DNA of 33,811 bases from a virus: positions 1 through 33,811 of IMG/VR virus record IMGVR_UViG_3300042914_003288; one strand, 5' to 3'. The notes beneath the pieces were generated by a model that was given only the letters and a program-made list of their open reading frames with translations, searched no databases and was not told the origin of the DNA. How positions within the stretch are numbered: the stretch's first letter is position 1; each line of letters starts with the position of its first letter. Below are positions 23,579 to 29,138 of this stretch, one piece after another. The translations under genes and the position numbers were made by a program.

Positions 23579-23956
23579 ATGCGAAAATTACTTGCTATCC
23601 TGCTCGTCTCGTTCTCTGTCTCTGCTGCCGATCTCAACGCCTTTCTCGATGCTGTCGCGAAGGTCGAGAGCAGCAACAATCCGAAGGCCGTCAACAAGAA
23701 AGAAAGCGCTTTCGGCCTATACCAAATCCGCCCCGCGTACTTCAAAGACTCGGGCGTGAAGGCAAAGCATGGCGACGTTTTCAAGCCTGACGTAGCCAAG
23801 AAGGTGGTGCTCGCCTACTTCCAGAAATATGAGCCCACTGCATTGAAAAACCTTGACTTTGAGACTCTCGCTCGTTGTCACAATGGTGGGTGTGGTTGGC
23901 GCAGGAACAAGTCAGCTACCAATGGCTACTGGCAGAAAGTGAAAAAGAATCTTTGA
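23579..23956 (+). CDS. Exported lysozyme/transglycosylase-like protein (125 aa)
   Basis: Residues 1-16 form a signal peptide (MRKLLAILLVSFSVSA) with cleavage likely after SVSA. The mature part has the lytic-transglycosylase-like order: AKVESSNNPKAVN with a candidate catalytic Glu30 in an E-S pair, FGLYQIRP (46-52), and ARCHNGGCGW with the N-G-G turn at 102-104. It is shorter than most soluble lytic transglycosylases (about 105 mature residues). It probably cuts peptidoglycan in the periplasm. Lysis genes usually pair with a holin; the nearby 41-aa membrane peptides are candidates only by proximity. It is GC-rich compared with the structural genes. Confidence 0.8.
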   Translation: MRKLLAILLVSFSVSAADLNAFLDAVAKVESSNNPKAVNKKESAFGLYQIRPAYFKDSGVKAKHGDVFKPDVAKKVVLAYFQKYEPTALKNLDFETLARCHNGGCGWRRNKSATNGYWQKVKKNL

Positions 23957-23980
23957 CACCCACAAAAAATCTGATACCTT
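23953..23980 (+). promoter_or_regulatory. Cassette promoter P11 (leaderless, TACCTT type)
   Basis: TTGACA, 16-bp spacer, TACCTT, 6 bp to the ATG at 23987. The -35 box overlaps the stop codon of the lysozyme-like gene. Confidence 0.65.
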
Positions 23981-23986
23981 TTTCTT

Positions 23987-24196
23987 ATGTCAGACTTAAA
24001 ATTGATTGCAAATCTATTGAATAAATATGGGCGCAATTTCTTTGCTAAGTGTCCCAGATATAAAACGGCAAAATATAAAAATGAATATGTGAGTCTAATC
24101 AGTTTCGATACTAATGATTTGTATTTTTATATAGAGAAGATTGATAAAAGCAGAGATTGTGTGAAAGTTACTGAATTAAATGATTTTGGATTGTAA
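23987..24196 (+). CDS. Unknown small protein (69 aa)
   Basis: The 69-aa product begins MSDLKLIANLLNKYGRNFFA and is basic in its first half (KCPRYKTAKYKNEY) and mixed beta afterwards. I do not recognise it. It has AT-rich codons even though its promoter is of the cassette type. The next gene begins 2 bp after its stop, so the two are probably co-transcribed. Confidence 0.6.
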   Translation: MSDLKLIANLLNKYGRNFFAKCPRYKTAKYKNEYVSLISFDTNDLYFYIEKIDKSRDCVKVTELNDFGL

Positions 24197-24198
24197 AT

Positions 24199-24465
24199 AT
24201 GATTGCAACAATTAAACAAAACAAAATAGGCCATTTGCACGTTTGGTTTGGCGATGTAAATATCATCGAAGTCAGTAAATACAATTATCTTTCTAATGGT
24301 AAAGAAAGTGATTTATATATACAAAACAAAAAAGATATTGAATGTTTTTTAGATGATATAAATAGTGATGACGCCAAAATGATTTGTGATGGTTATACTG
24401 TAAAGACAGAAGTGTTTGATGAATACGCTGAAATGATAAATAAAGCAATTTTCGTGCCAACCTAG
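24199..24465 (+). CDS. Unknown small protein whose C-terminus is encoded by a repeat (88 aa)
   Basis: The 88-aa product begins MIATIKQNKIGHLHVWFGDV. It has a beta-rich N-terminal half and a helical acidic second half. The last seven residues, KAIFVPT, are encoded by the left box pair of composite element 4 (AGCAA, TTTT, CGTGCCAA). The stop codon therefore lies inside the repeat. The element may have landed in the 3' end of a longer gene and supplied a new terminus, or the gene may have always run this far. Confidence 0.6.
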   Translation: MIATIKQNKIGHLHVWFGDVNIIEVSKYNYLSNGKESDLYIQNKKDIECFLDDINSDDAKMICDGYTVKTEVFDEYAEMINKAIFVPT

Positions 24466-24639
24466 ACTTGGCATGGGACTTGCTTGGGGCCCCTCCTTGC
24501 GTAAGTCGTTGATACTGAGGGACTTACAGAAGGTGGGGCCCCGTAGCAACTATAGTGCCAACATGATCTTGGCATGATTTTTGCCCCAGCAATCTTCGTG
24601 CCAACAGTGATTTTCCAGGCGATTGGCATGAAACTTGTT
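24444..24639. repeat. Composite sigma-54-box/hairpin element 4
   Basis: Left pair: minus box 24444-24460, 7-bp spacer, plus box 24468-24484 (TTGGCATG, GGAC, TTGCT). Hairpin 24486-24542, capped by GGGGCCCC at both ends. Right: minus box 24545-24561, 7-bp spacer, plus box 24569-24585 (TTGCC variant), CC, minus box 24588-24604, 18-bp spacer ending CCAGGCGA, plus box 24623-24639 (TTGTT). This is a full-length unit of about 196 bp. Confidence 0.75.
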
Positions 24640-24663
24640 TCTGAAAATATCTGTGCAGAAGTA

Positions 24664-24692
24664 TTGACCAGGAACCAGCCTTCCGATAGGCT
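24664..24692 (+). promoter_or_regulatory. Cassette promoter P12 (leaderless type)
   Basis: TTGACC, 17-bp spacer, TAGGCT, 9 bp to the ATG at 24702. The GGCCACAATGAA end is duplicated 12 bp further on, placing a second in-frame ATG at 24714. Confidence 0.65.
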
Positions 24693-24701
24693 ATAGCCAC
24701 A

Positions 24702-24923
24702 ATGAAGGCCACAATGAATACAAACAACTATCCGTCAGTTACGATCACTTTCTGCGAAACCCAAATCGAAGTTTGGTATCGCGTTTCTCTTTCTAACAAT
24801 GTTTTCATCATGGAGATGAAACCAGTTGATAATGTTTCAATAGAAGATTGGGATTGGATTTGTTCTCGGGCAAAGCATTATGAACAAATCGAAGAGTTGA
24901 TTGCATTTGAAATTAACAATTAA
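24702..24923 (+). CDS. Unknown small protein, paralogue A1 (73 aa)
   Basis: The start at 24702 fits the leaderless spacing. The second ATG at 24714 (MNTNNYPSVTITFCETQIEV) lines up with the start of its paralogue at 25892. The product has four beta strands and then a helix (EDWDWICSRAKHYEQIEELI), and Trp, Tyr and Cys positions are shared between the two copies. Function unknown. It heads an AT-rich trio (24702, 24938, 25149) whose first and last members are duplicated at 25892-26399. Confidence 0.65.
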   Translation: MKATMNTNNYPSVTITFCETQIEVWYRVSLSNNVFIMEMKPVDNVSIEDWDWICSRAKHYEQIEELIAFEINN

Positions 24924-24937
24924 TAATAATAACACAT

Positions 24938-25090
24938 ATGGACAACAATATTGAAATTGGATTGGCGCAGATTGAAGTTGAGGAAGTGATTACTGAAGAT
25001 TCAAATCCGACTTGGCCTGATGACAGCAACAACAACATGGATCAATATCTAAGTTTGGAAGCGGCAACTGAAATCATGTTTCCTTTCTAA
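24938..25090 (+). CDS. Unknown acidic small protein (50 aa)
   Basis: This ORF has the same A-rich leader (AATAACACATATG) as its neighbours. The 50-aa product begins MDNNIEIGLAQIEVEEVITE and is strongly acidic, ending MFPF. There is no counterpart in the second copy of the block. The stop codon overlaps the start codon of a hydrophobic micropeptide ORF (TAATG). Confidence 0.55.
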   Translation: MDNNIEIGLAQIEVEEVITEDSNPTWPDDSNNNMDQYLSLEAATEIMFPF

Positions 25091-25152
25091 TGTACATTTT
25101 ACTAATCATCTGCATTGTCATTGTACTAATAAATAAAACAAACAACATATGA
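25090..25152 (+). CDS. Hydrophobic micropeptide 1 (20 aa)
   Basis: The ORF reads MYILLIICIVIVLINKTNNI. Its start overlaps the previous stop (TAATG) and its stop overlaps the next start (ATGA). The peptide is a single hydrophobic segment of about 14 residues followed by a polar/basic tail. It lies at the same place as the ORF at 26117 in the duplicated block. It belongs to a set of similar ORFs at 27480, 29373, 29448 and 32503. Confidence 0.5.
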   Translation: MYILLIICIVIVLINKTNNI

Positions 25153-25373
25153 GTGAACATAAATACGCTTTTAACTATGTAATCGATCCGCGCAAATTGA
25201 TTAGTTTGCACGTTGCGGTTGAACTTCTAATTGTCAGGCTGGAAGAGCAGATTAAGAAAGAAGAATTGAGTAATGAGTCTTACTTTTCTAAATATAAACA
25301 AGAATTGGAGCAATTACTAATTGATACTGACTATTCCAATTTGAAATATGCTAATACGACAAATGTAAACTAA
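25149..25373 (+). CDS. Unknown helical protein, paralogue B1 (74 aa)
   Basis: The 74-aa product begins MSEHKYAFNYVIDPRKLISL. It has a first short beta part and then a long charged helical hairpin (VRLEEQIKKEELSN, KYKQELEQLLIDTDYSNL). It is about half identical to the protein at 26178. Leader AACAAACAACATATG, without Shine-Dalgarno. It ends 8 bp before composite element 5. Confidence 0.65.
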   Translation: MSEHKYAFNYVIDPRKLISLHVAVELLIVRLEEQIKKEELSNESYFSKYKQELEQLLIDTDYSNLKYANTTNVN

Positions 25374-25380
25374 TAACCTG

Positions 25381-25594
25381 AGCAGGAACCGTGCCAACTG
25401 AGGGTTGGCATGGAACTTGCTGTGGGGCCCCACCTTGCGTAAGTCCTTGATACTGAGGGACTTACAGAAGCGGGGGTCCCCAAAAAAATCAAGAGGTTTT
25501 TTTCGGTATTTTCCAGGTACTTGGCATGACTTCTGCTCCCCCAGCAATCTTCGTGCCAACAGCGATTGTCCAGGCGATTGGCATGAAACTTGTT
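25381..25594. repeat. Composite sigma-54-box/hairpin element 5
   Basis: Left pair: minus box 25381-25397 (AGCAG variant), 7-bp spacer, plus box 25405-25421 (TTGGCATG, GAAC, TTGCT). Hairpin 25424-25481, ending GGGGTCCCC. An A7/T7 segment 25482-25503 follows. Then plus box 25521-25537 (CTGCT), CCCCC, minus box 25543-25559, an 18-bp spacer and plus box 25578-25594 (TTGTT). The pair that normally flanks the hairpin on the right has lost its minus box here. Confidence 0.75.
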
Positions 25595-25619
25595 TCCTGA
25601 AAAATCTGTCTGGAAGATG

Positions 25620-25648
25620 TTGACGGATCGGCGTCCATCATGTAGGCT
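25620..25648 (+). promoter_or_regulatory. Cassette promoter P13 (leaderless type)
   Basis: TTGACG, 17-bp spacer, TAGGCT, 9 bp to the ATG at 25658. Confidence 0.65.
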
Positions 25649-25657
25649 ATAGCCACA

Positions 25658-25867
25658 ATGAAGGACGACATGAGTACAGAACACATCAGAGTTACAGACT
25701 ACGAAATCGACGACGACGGCGCACTATACGTCACCGAGGCGTTCGACAGCAACGCCAACCGTCTTCTGAACTGGAACGAGATTCGTGATCTCAATGCCAA
25801 TGTTGAGTTTATGGAAAACTTCAGCGAACAGCGCGTCGCATTTTACGACGAAGAATACAACGCCTAA
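25658..25867 (+). CDS. Unknown acidic small protein (69 aa)
   Basis: The 69-aa product begins MKDDMSTEHIRVTDYEIDDD and is strongly acidic throughout, with an Asn/Glu-rich second half and a DEEYNA end. GC-rich codons. An alternative start at the second Met (STEHIRV) is possible, but the promoter spacing supports the first. I do not recognise it. The A-rich leader of the next gene starts right after its stop. Confidence 0.65.
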   Translation: MKDDMSTEHIRVTDYEIDDDGALYVTEAFDSNANRLLNWNEIRDLNANVEFMENFSEQRVAFYDEEYNA

Positions 25868-25891
25868 CAATTAACAATAACAACACACACA

Positions 25892-26110
25892 ATGAATAGA
25901 AATAACTATCCTTCAGTAATAATAACTTTCTGCGAAACTGAGCTTCAAGTTTGGTATCGCGTTTCTCTCTCCAAGGGCATTTGCATCATGGATATGGAAG
26001 CTCTTGACAAGAACATCTCCAAAGAAGATTGGAATTGGATTTGTTCTGAAATCAAACATCATGAACAGATCGAACAAATAGTGGCTGATATTGTTAATAA
26101 CGAATACTAA
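25892..26110 (+). CDS. Unknown small protein, paralogue A2 (72 aa)
   Basis: This paralogue of the 24702 gene begins MNRNNYPSVIITFCETELQV and shares about 60 percent of residues by eye, including VWYRVSLS, EDWxWIC and HEQIEQ. It has a 24-bp A/C-rich leader (AACAATAACAACACACACA) and no cassette promoter directly upstream, so it is likely read from P13 with the 25658 gene. Confidence 0.65.
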   Translation: MNRNNYPSVIITFCETELQVWYRVSLSKGICIMDMEALDKNISKEDWNWICSEIKHHEQIEQIVADIVNNEY

Positions 26111-26116
26111 TACAAT

Positions 26117-26170
26117 ATAAAATTTTTAATTATCCTTTTGCTTCTTGCTTTTTTAATTCATACTAAATAA
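26117..26170 (+). pseudogene. Hydrophobic micropeptide 2, ATA in place of a start codon (17 codons)
   Basis: At the position corresponding to micropeptide 1, between paralogues A2 and B2, an open frame reads (I)KFLIILLLLAFLIHTK. The leader ACAAT is followed by ATA where ATG is expected. Either it is a recently dead copy, or ATA is used as a rare start. Confidence 0.35.
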
Positions 26171-26177
26171 ACAACAT

Positions 26178-26399
26178 ATGAGCGAACATAAACATTACTA
26201 TAAATATATAATCAATCCTCCCGAGTTGGTTGCTTTGCACGTTGCGGCTGAAATGTTAATTTCTAAACTTGATCAGCAAATAAAAGATCAAGAATTGGAT
26301 AATAATTCTTTTGCTTCTAAATATAAATCAGAATTGCAACAATTGCTAAACAAGACTCACTATTGCAATTTGGAACGCATCAATGCAAATGTAGATTAA
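26178..26399 (+). CDS. Unknown helical protein, paralogue B2 (73 aa)
   Basis: This paralogue of the 25149 gene begins MSEHKHYYKYIINPPELVAL, with the same beta start and charged helical hairpin (KLDQQIKDQELDNNSFASKY). Leader AAATAAACAACATATG. It ends 7 bp before composite element 6, as B1 ends 7 bp before element 5, so the gene and the element were duplicated together. Confidence 0.65.
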   Translation: MSEHKHYYKYIINPPELVALHVAAEMLISKLDQQIKDQELDNNSFASKYKSELQQLLNKTHYCNLERINANVD

Positions 26400-26406
26400 T
26401 AAACTG

Positions 26407-26583
26407 AGCAAGACCCGTGCCAACCTGGACTTGGCACGAAACTTGCTGTGGGGCCCCTCCTTGTGTAAGTCGTTGATAATCAAGGACTTACAAAAAGGGG
26501 GGCCCCAAAAAAATCAAGAAATTTTTTTCGGTATTTTCCAGGCGCTTGGCACGGCTTCTGCTCCCCAGCAAGAGTCATGCCAA
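26407..26583. repeat. Composite sigma-54-box/hairpin element 6
   Basis: Left pair: minus box 26407-26423 (AGCAA, GACC, CGTGCCAA), 7-bp spacer, plus box 26431-26447 (TTGGCACG, AAAC, TTGCT), both exact sigma-54 consensus. Hairpin 26450-26506, GGGGCCCC at both ends, inner stem GTAAGTC/GACTTAC. A7/T7 segment 26507-26528. Then plus box 26546-26562 (CTGCT), CCCC and minus box 26567-26583. Confidence 0.8.
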
Positions 26584-26613
26584 CATCACAAAAAAGAAAA
26601 ATGCAAAAAAAGC

Positions 26614-26641
26614 TTGTTGCCTCCCTTGTCAAGCCTAAGAT
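26614..26641 (+). promoter_or_regulatory. Cassette promoter P14 (leaderless, TAAGAT type)
   Basis: TTGTTG, 16-bp spacer, TAAGAT, 6 bp to the ATG at 26648. Confidence 0.5.
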
Positions 26642-26647
26642 ACTCGC

Positions 26648-26833
26648 ATGATTCATAACTGGATTCCCCGCAGCCTTCGATGGTCTGCTGACGAACGAAA
26701 ACAGAAAGAAACGCAAGCTCGAAACGCTCGCGAAAACGCAAGGAAAATCTGGCTGGAAAAGGAAAAAACCAGGCAGCAAATTGAGCGCGAAATCTTGCAA
26801 AAAGTCCTTGCACGTCGGGCGCTCCTCGACTAG
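26648..26833 (+). CDS. Basic helical protein (61 aa)
   Basis: The 61-aa product begins MIHNWIPRSLRWSADERKQK and is then one long charged helix rich in Arg, Lys, Glu and Ala (ARNARENARKIWLEKEKTRQ, QIEREILQKVLARRALLD). It has no Cys. It looks like a coiled-coil or nucleic-acid-associated peptide, but a fold cannot be assigned. The leaderless promoter supports the start. The next gene begins 12 bp later. Confidence 0.55.
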   Translation: MIHNWIPRSLRWSADERKQKETQARNARENARKIWLEKEKTRQQIEREILQKVLARRALLD

Positions 26834-26845
26834 TCTCTTCTCAAC

Positions 26846-27475
26846 ATGAAACTTGCACAAGCGATTGAATACGTGGGCGGATTTTCCGCTCCCTCAAAAA
26901 TGCCCTGTCATGGGTTCAGCATCCCGGCGCGGTATTGCAAAACGGGGCAGAAGCTCCGTGAAGTTGCTGGTAGCATCTGCTCTAAGTGCTACGCTCTGAA
27001 GGGACGATACGGTTTCCCGAACGTGCAGAACGCGCTCGAAAGGCGCTTCGCCAACCTGAAAAACGATCTGTGGGTTCAGGCCATGACGATTGCGATCCGG
27101 GGAACCGAGTCAAGCGGTTTCTTCAGGTGGCATGATTCCGGCGACATCCAAGATGTCGCGCATCTTGACAAAATCGTGCAGGTTGCTCGCAACCTGCCGG
27201 AAATCAAGTTCTGGCTGCCGACTCGGGAGTACGGTGTCGTTTCGGAATGGGTCAAGGCAAATGGTGCGTTGCCTGAAAATCTGACGATCAGGCTTTCGGC
27301 TCTGATGTTGGAAGGTCAACCTCCGGTTGGAATCGCCAACCGATTGGGTTTGACAACCTCGGGAGTTTCAAAGACGGGTTTCACTTGTCCGTCTTCGGCT
27401 CAGGGGAACAAGTGCCTGACTTGTCGGGCCTGTTGGGACAAGTCCGTCCAAAACGTCAACTACAAAACTCACTGA
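26846..27475 (+). CDS. GP88-like phage protein with cysteine clusters (209 aa)
   Basis: The 209-aa product resembles the mycobacteriophage Gp88-type family found in many phages. It has an N-terminal KMPCHGFSIPARYC, then SICSKCYALKGRYGFPNVQ, the signature FFRWHDSGDIQDVAHL near residue 92, and FWLPTREYGVV. A C-terminal Cys cluster reads CPSSAQGNKCLTCRACWDK. The eight or so Cys residues could bind a metal or an iron-sulfur cluster. Family function is unknown. GC-rich codons, unlike the structural genes. Micropeptide 3 starts 4 bp after its stop. Confidence 0.75.
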   Translation: MKLAQAIEYVGGFSAPSKMPCHGFSIPARYCKTGQKLREVAGSICSKCYALKGRYGFPNVQNALERRFANLKNDLWVQAMTIAIRGTESSGFFRWHDSGDIQDVAHLDKIVQVARNLPEIKFWLPTREYGVVSEWVKANGALPENLTIRLSALMLEGQPPVGIANRLGLTTSGVSKTGFTCPSSAQGNKCLTCRACWDKSVQNVNYKTH

Positions 27476-27479
27476 AAAA

Positions 27480-27539
27480 ATGTTGTTTCTGGTCTTGACG
27501 GTGGCGTTGCTTCTGGTAATCTGTTCTCAACAAAAATGA
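27480..27539 (+). CDS. Hydrophobic micropeptide 3 (19 aa)
   Basis: The ORF reads MLFLVLTVALLLVICSQQK. It starts 4 bp after the GP88-like stop and its TGA overlaps the next ATG (ATGA). It is a 15-residue hydrophobic run with a polar end. Its DNA also contains promoter P15, so peptide and promoter share the same bases. The ALLLVIC stretch closely resembles ALLLIIC in the micropeptide at 32503. Confidence 0.5.
   Translation: MLFLVLTVALLLVICSQQK
27495..27522 (+). promoter_or_regulatory. Promoter P15 (short leader)
   Basis: TTGACG, 16-bp spacer, TAATCT, 13 bp to the ATG at 27536. It lies wholly inside micropeptide 3. Confidence 0.55.
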
Positions 27540-27721
27540 AATACGAATTGATTGTTGAAACCGAAGCCTGCACGTCTTTCTTTACTTTCCCGCACAATCG
27601 CGAAGGTTCAACGGCAGCTTTTGAAAAACTTGGATCCTTCATCACAAAGGATGAGTTTAGATCCGCAAAAATCGTGAGCAATCGCGACAATGTGATTTTC
27701 GAGTTTCCTTCTAAAAACTAA
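27536..27721 (+). CDS. Unknown small protein (61 aa)
   Basis: The 61-aa product begins MKYELIVETEACTSFFTFPH and ends with beta strands (SAKIVSNRDNVIFEFPSKN). The alternating strand-helix-strand pattern could be a small alpha/beta domain. It shares an ATGA overlap with micropeptide 3 upstream. I do not recognise it. Confidence 0.65.
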   Translation: MKYELIVETEACTSFFTFPHNREGSTAAFEKLGSFITKDEFRSAKIVSNRDNVIFEFPSKN

Positions 27722-27735
27722 ACAAACAACATATC

Positions 27736-27981
27736 ATGCACACAATTAAAAAGTACATTGCACCGTTTGAAGTTATCAATTATACTCGCGAAGACGGCAA
27801 TCAAGCTGTATATAAAGTTTTCCGTCTTTCAAAGCATCTTTTTCGTAATAAAAAGAAAGACGAAAATAGAATTGTCGGTTTCAAAGCCTGGAAATTGGCA
27901 AATACCGGCGCAAATCAAAAAGCAGGTTGGCGCAGTTTTCGATTTGATCGAATTAATGAAATTGAGCTTGCTTTCTTTTAA
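27736..27981 (+). CDS. Unknown basic protein (81 aa)
   Basis: The 81-aa product begins MHTIKKYIAPFEVINYTRED and is basic and beta-rich, with a LAN-containing GFKAWKLANTGANQK stretch. Leader AACAAACAACATATC before the ATG is of the A-rich type. A second ATG-initiated frame overlaps it at 27758, but this frame has the usual leader and better residue composition. A structured RNA candidate follows. Confidence 0.6.
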   Translation: MHTIKKYIAPFEVINYTREDGNQAVYKVFRLSKHLFRNKKKDENRIVGFKAWKLANTGANQKAGWRSFRFDRINEIELAFF

Positions 27982-28007
27982 TATAATTTTGTTGGAAAAA
28001 AGACGAT

Positions 28008-28083
28008 AAAGCAATGGCATGGTGTGCAAGGAGATCTTGCAACGGGATTGTGTTATGGCCTATTGAAACACCATTGCTTTTTT
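28008..28083 (+). ncRNA. Structured RNA candidate ending in a terminator
   Basis: A stem AAAGCAATGG (28008-28017) pairs with CCATTGCTTT (28071-28080) and is followed by U residues, so the RNA ends like a rho-independent terminator. An inner hairpin TGCAAG/CTTGCA (28025-28040) has a GAGAT loop and displays AAGGAG. A TATAAT at 27982-27987 could start it. The same bases also encode a 23-codon ORF from 28014 (MAWCARRSCNG). RNA and peptide are alternatives. Confidence 0.45.
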
Positions 28084-28126
28084 AATTAAAAAAAATTAAA
28101 ATAAATTAATAAATAAAAATAGCGCG

Positions 28127-28257
28127 AGCAATTTTCATGCCAACCGGCACTTGGCACGGCAATTGCTGTGGGGCCCCACCTTTTGTAAGTCGTTGATATT
28201 CAAGGACTTACGCAAGGAGGGGCCCCATGCGTAAACCCTTGATAATCAAGGGGTTAC
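28127..28257. repeat. Composite sigma-54-box/hairpin element 7
   Basis: Left pair: minus box 28127-28143 (AGCAA, TTTT, CATGCCAA), 7-bp spacer, plus box 28151-28167 (TTGGCACG, GCAA, TTGCT, exact consensus). Hairpin 28170-28226, capped by GGGGCCCC at both ends. A second hairpin (28231-28257) GTAAACCC...GGGTTAC follows instead of the right box pairs. Confidence 0.75.
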
Positions 28258-28370
28258 AAAAGCTAAAACTCCAGGTTAACGGTAACTATCGAACTATTTA
28301 TCTATTTATATATCACTATTTAGCTATTTGTATTTAACTATTTAGCGATCACTATTTAAGTATTTAAATA
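28258..28370. repeat. AT-rich gap with CTATTTA repeats
   Basis: No gene is seen. From about 28287 the motif CTATTTA(G/T) recurs at least six times at 8-14-bp spacing, including TCACTATTTAG and CGATCACTATTTAAG. A related copy (CGCTCACTATTTAG) lies near 32777. Confidence 0.5.
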
Positions 28371-28398
28371 AAAAACCCTCAATTTTTTAGATTGAGGG
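28370..28398 (-). terminator. Rho-independent terminator of the small minus-strand operon
   Basis: The stem CCCTCAAT/ATTGAGGG has a 7-bp loop. On the minus strand it is followed by a U run. It lies 11 bp past the stop at 28410. Confidence 0.85.
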
Positions 28399-28409
28399 CG
28401 ATTGTTTAT

Positions 28410-28607
28410 TTATTTAACTGGATTTTTTGTATAACTTACATCAATTACTTCTTCAATTATAGTAAAGCTATCTTTTTCAGCATCAAAATCATCATTATGA
28501 ACTAACCAATTATGAATATCAATAGGATCTAATTTAACATCAGATTTGAAATGATACCCAATAGTTGGGCCGTTGCGATATTCAACAATAGCAATTTGTT
28601 TGTTCAT
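28410..28607 (-). CDS. Unknown small protein (65 aa)
   Basis: A longer frame extends to 28673 but overlaps the upstream gene by 65 bp. The ATG at 28607 gives MNKQIAIVEYRNGPTIGYHF and is preceded by CTAATATG, close to the common leader type. The product is acidic, with DPIDIHNWLVHNDDFD in the middle. It ends just before a strong terminator. I do not recognise it. Confidence 0.6.
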   Translation of the reverse strand: MNKQIAIVEYRNGPTIGYHFKSDVKLDPIDIHNWLVHNDDFDAEKDSFTIIEEVIDVSYTKNPVK

Positions 28608-28608
28608 A

Positions 28609-28863
28609 TTAGTAGAAGAAGATGCGCGACTCGTCAGGAAAGGTAACAGGAAGAGTGTCGCGGTCAACACCAAATGTGGTTCCAGGCGTCACATCAGACT
28701 TGGACAAATATCCAAATCCTTTGTAATTACCCGTCTGCATGAGAAGATCTCCCACGAAATACTGTAGAGCTATTCGCTGATCCGCAAAGTCATTCTTGCT
28801 GTTCTGGAAGAATCGGTTTGCTTGTTCTCTGATGTTCTCAACTGGAATGGTTTTTCGTTTCAT
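28609..28863 (-). CDS. Unknown small protein (84 aa)
   Basis: The 84-aa product begins MKRKTIPVENIREQANRFFQ, has an N-terminal basic helical part (FADQRIALQYFVGDLLMQ) and a C-terminal beta part ending RIFFY. GC content is higher than in its neighbours. Its start overlaps the stop of the upstream gene by 4 bp, so it is probably co-translated. Not recognised. Confidence 0.6.
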   Translation of the reverse strand: MKRKTIPVENIREQANRFFQNSKNDFADQRIALQYFVGDLLMQTGNYKGFGYLSKSDVTPGTTFGVDRDTLPVTFPDESRIFFY

Positions 28864-29138
28864 ACAAATAATTTTTTACCTTGTACCGTCAACGCTGAGA
28901 CTGAATCTACTGGAACACCGCGCCTTGTAAAGGATTTTTTATTGGAATCGTACTCTAAAACGCCCCCATAAAATCCTACAGGAGACTTGACAGTCCAACC
29001 GACAACGTATCCGTTGTTCAGCGTGACTTGCGTGAGGTGGAGCGAACCAACTTTTTTGTCTTTTTTCCACTTGCCACCTTCTTCAACTTCGACTTGGTGG
29101 TTGTCTTCTTCTTGGTAGCGGAAACGGATTTTTTGCAT
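28860..29138 (-). CDS. Unknown protein (92 aa), overprinted by the upstream gene
   Basis: The frame is open to 29261, but the ATG at 29138 gives MQKIRFRYQEEDNHQVEVEE, a sensible acidic/basic mix, and a beta-rich product (GSLHLTQVTLNNGYVVGWTV) ending VQGKKLFV. The gene at 29018-29380 overlaps its first 121 bases in another frame. Both frames remain open and have plausible composition, so a long out-of-frame overlap is likely real. Confidence 0.6.
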   Translation of the reverse strand: MQKIRFRYQEEDNHQVEVEEGGKWKKDKKVGSLHLTQVTLNNGYVVGWTVKSPVGFYGGVLEYDSNKKSFTRRGVPVDSVSALTVQGKKLFV

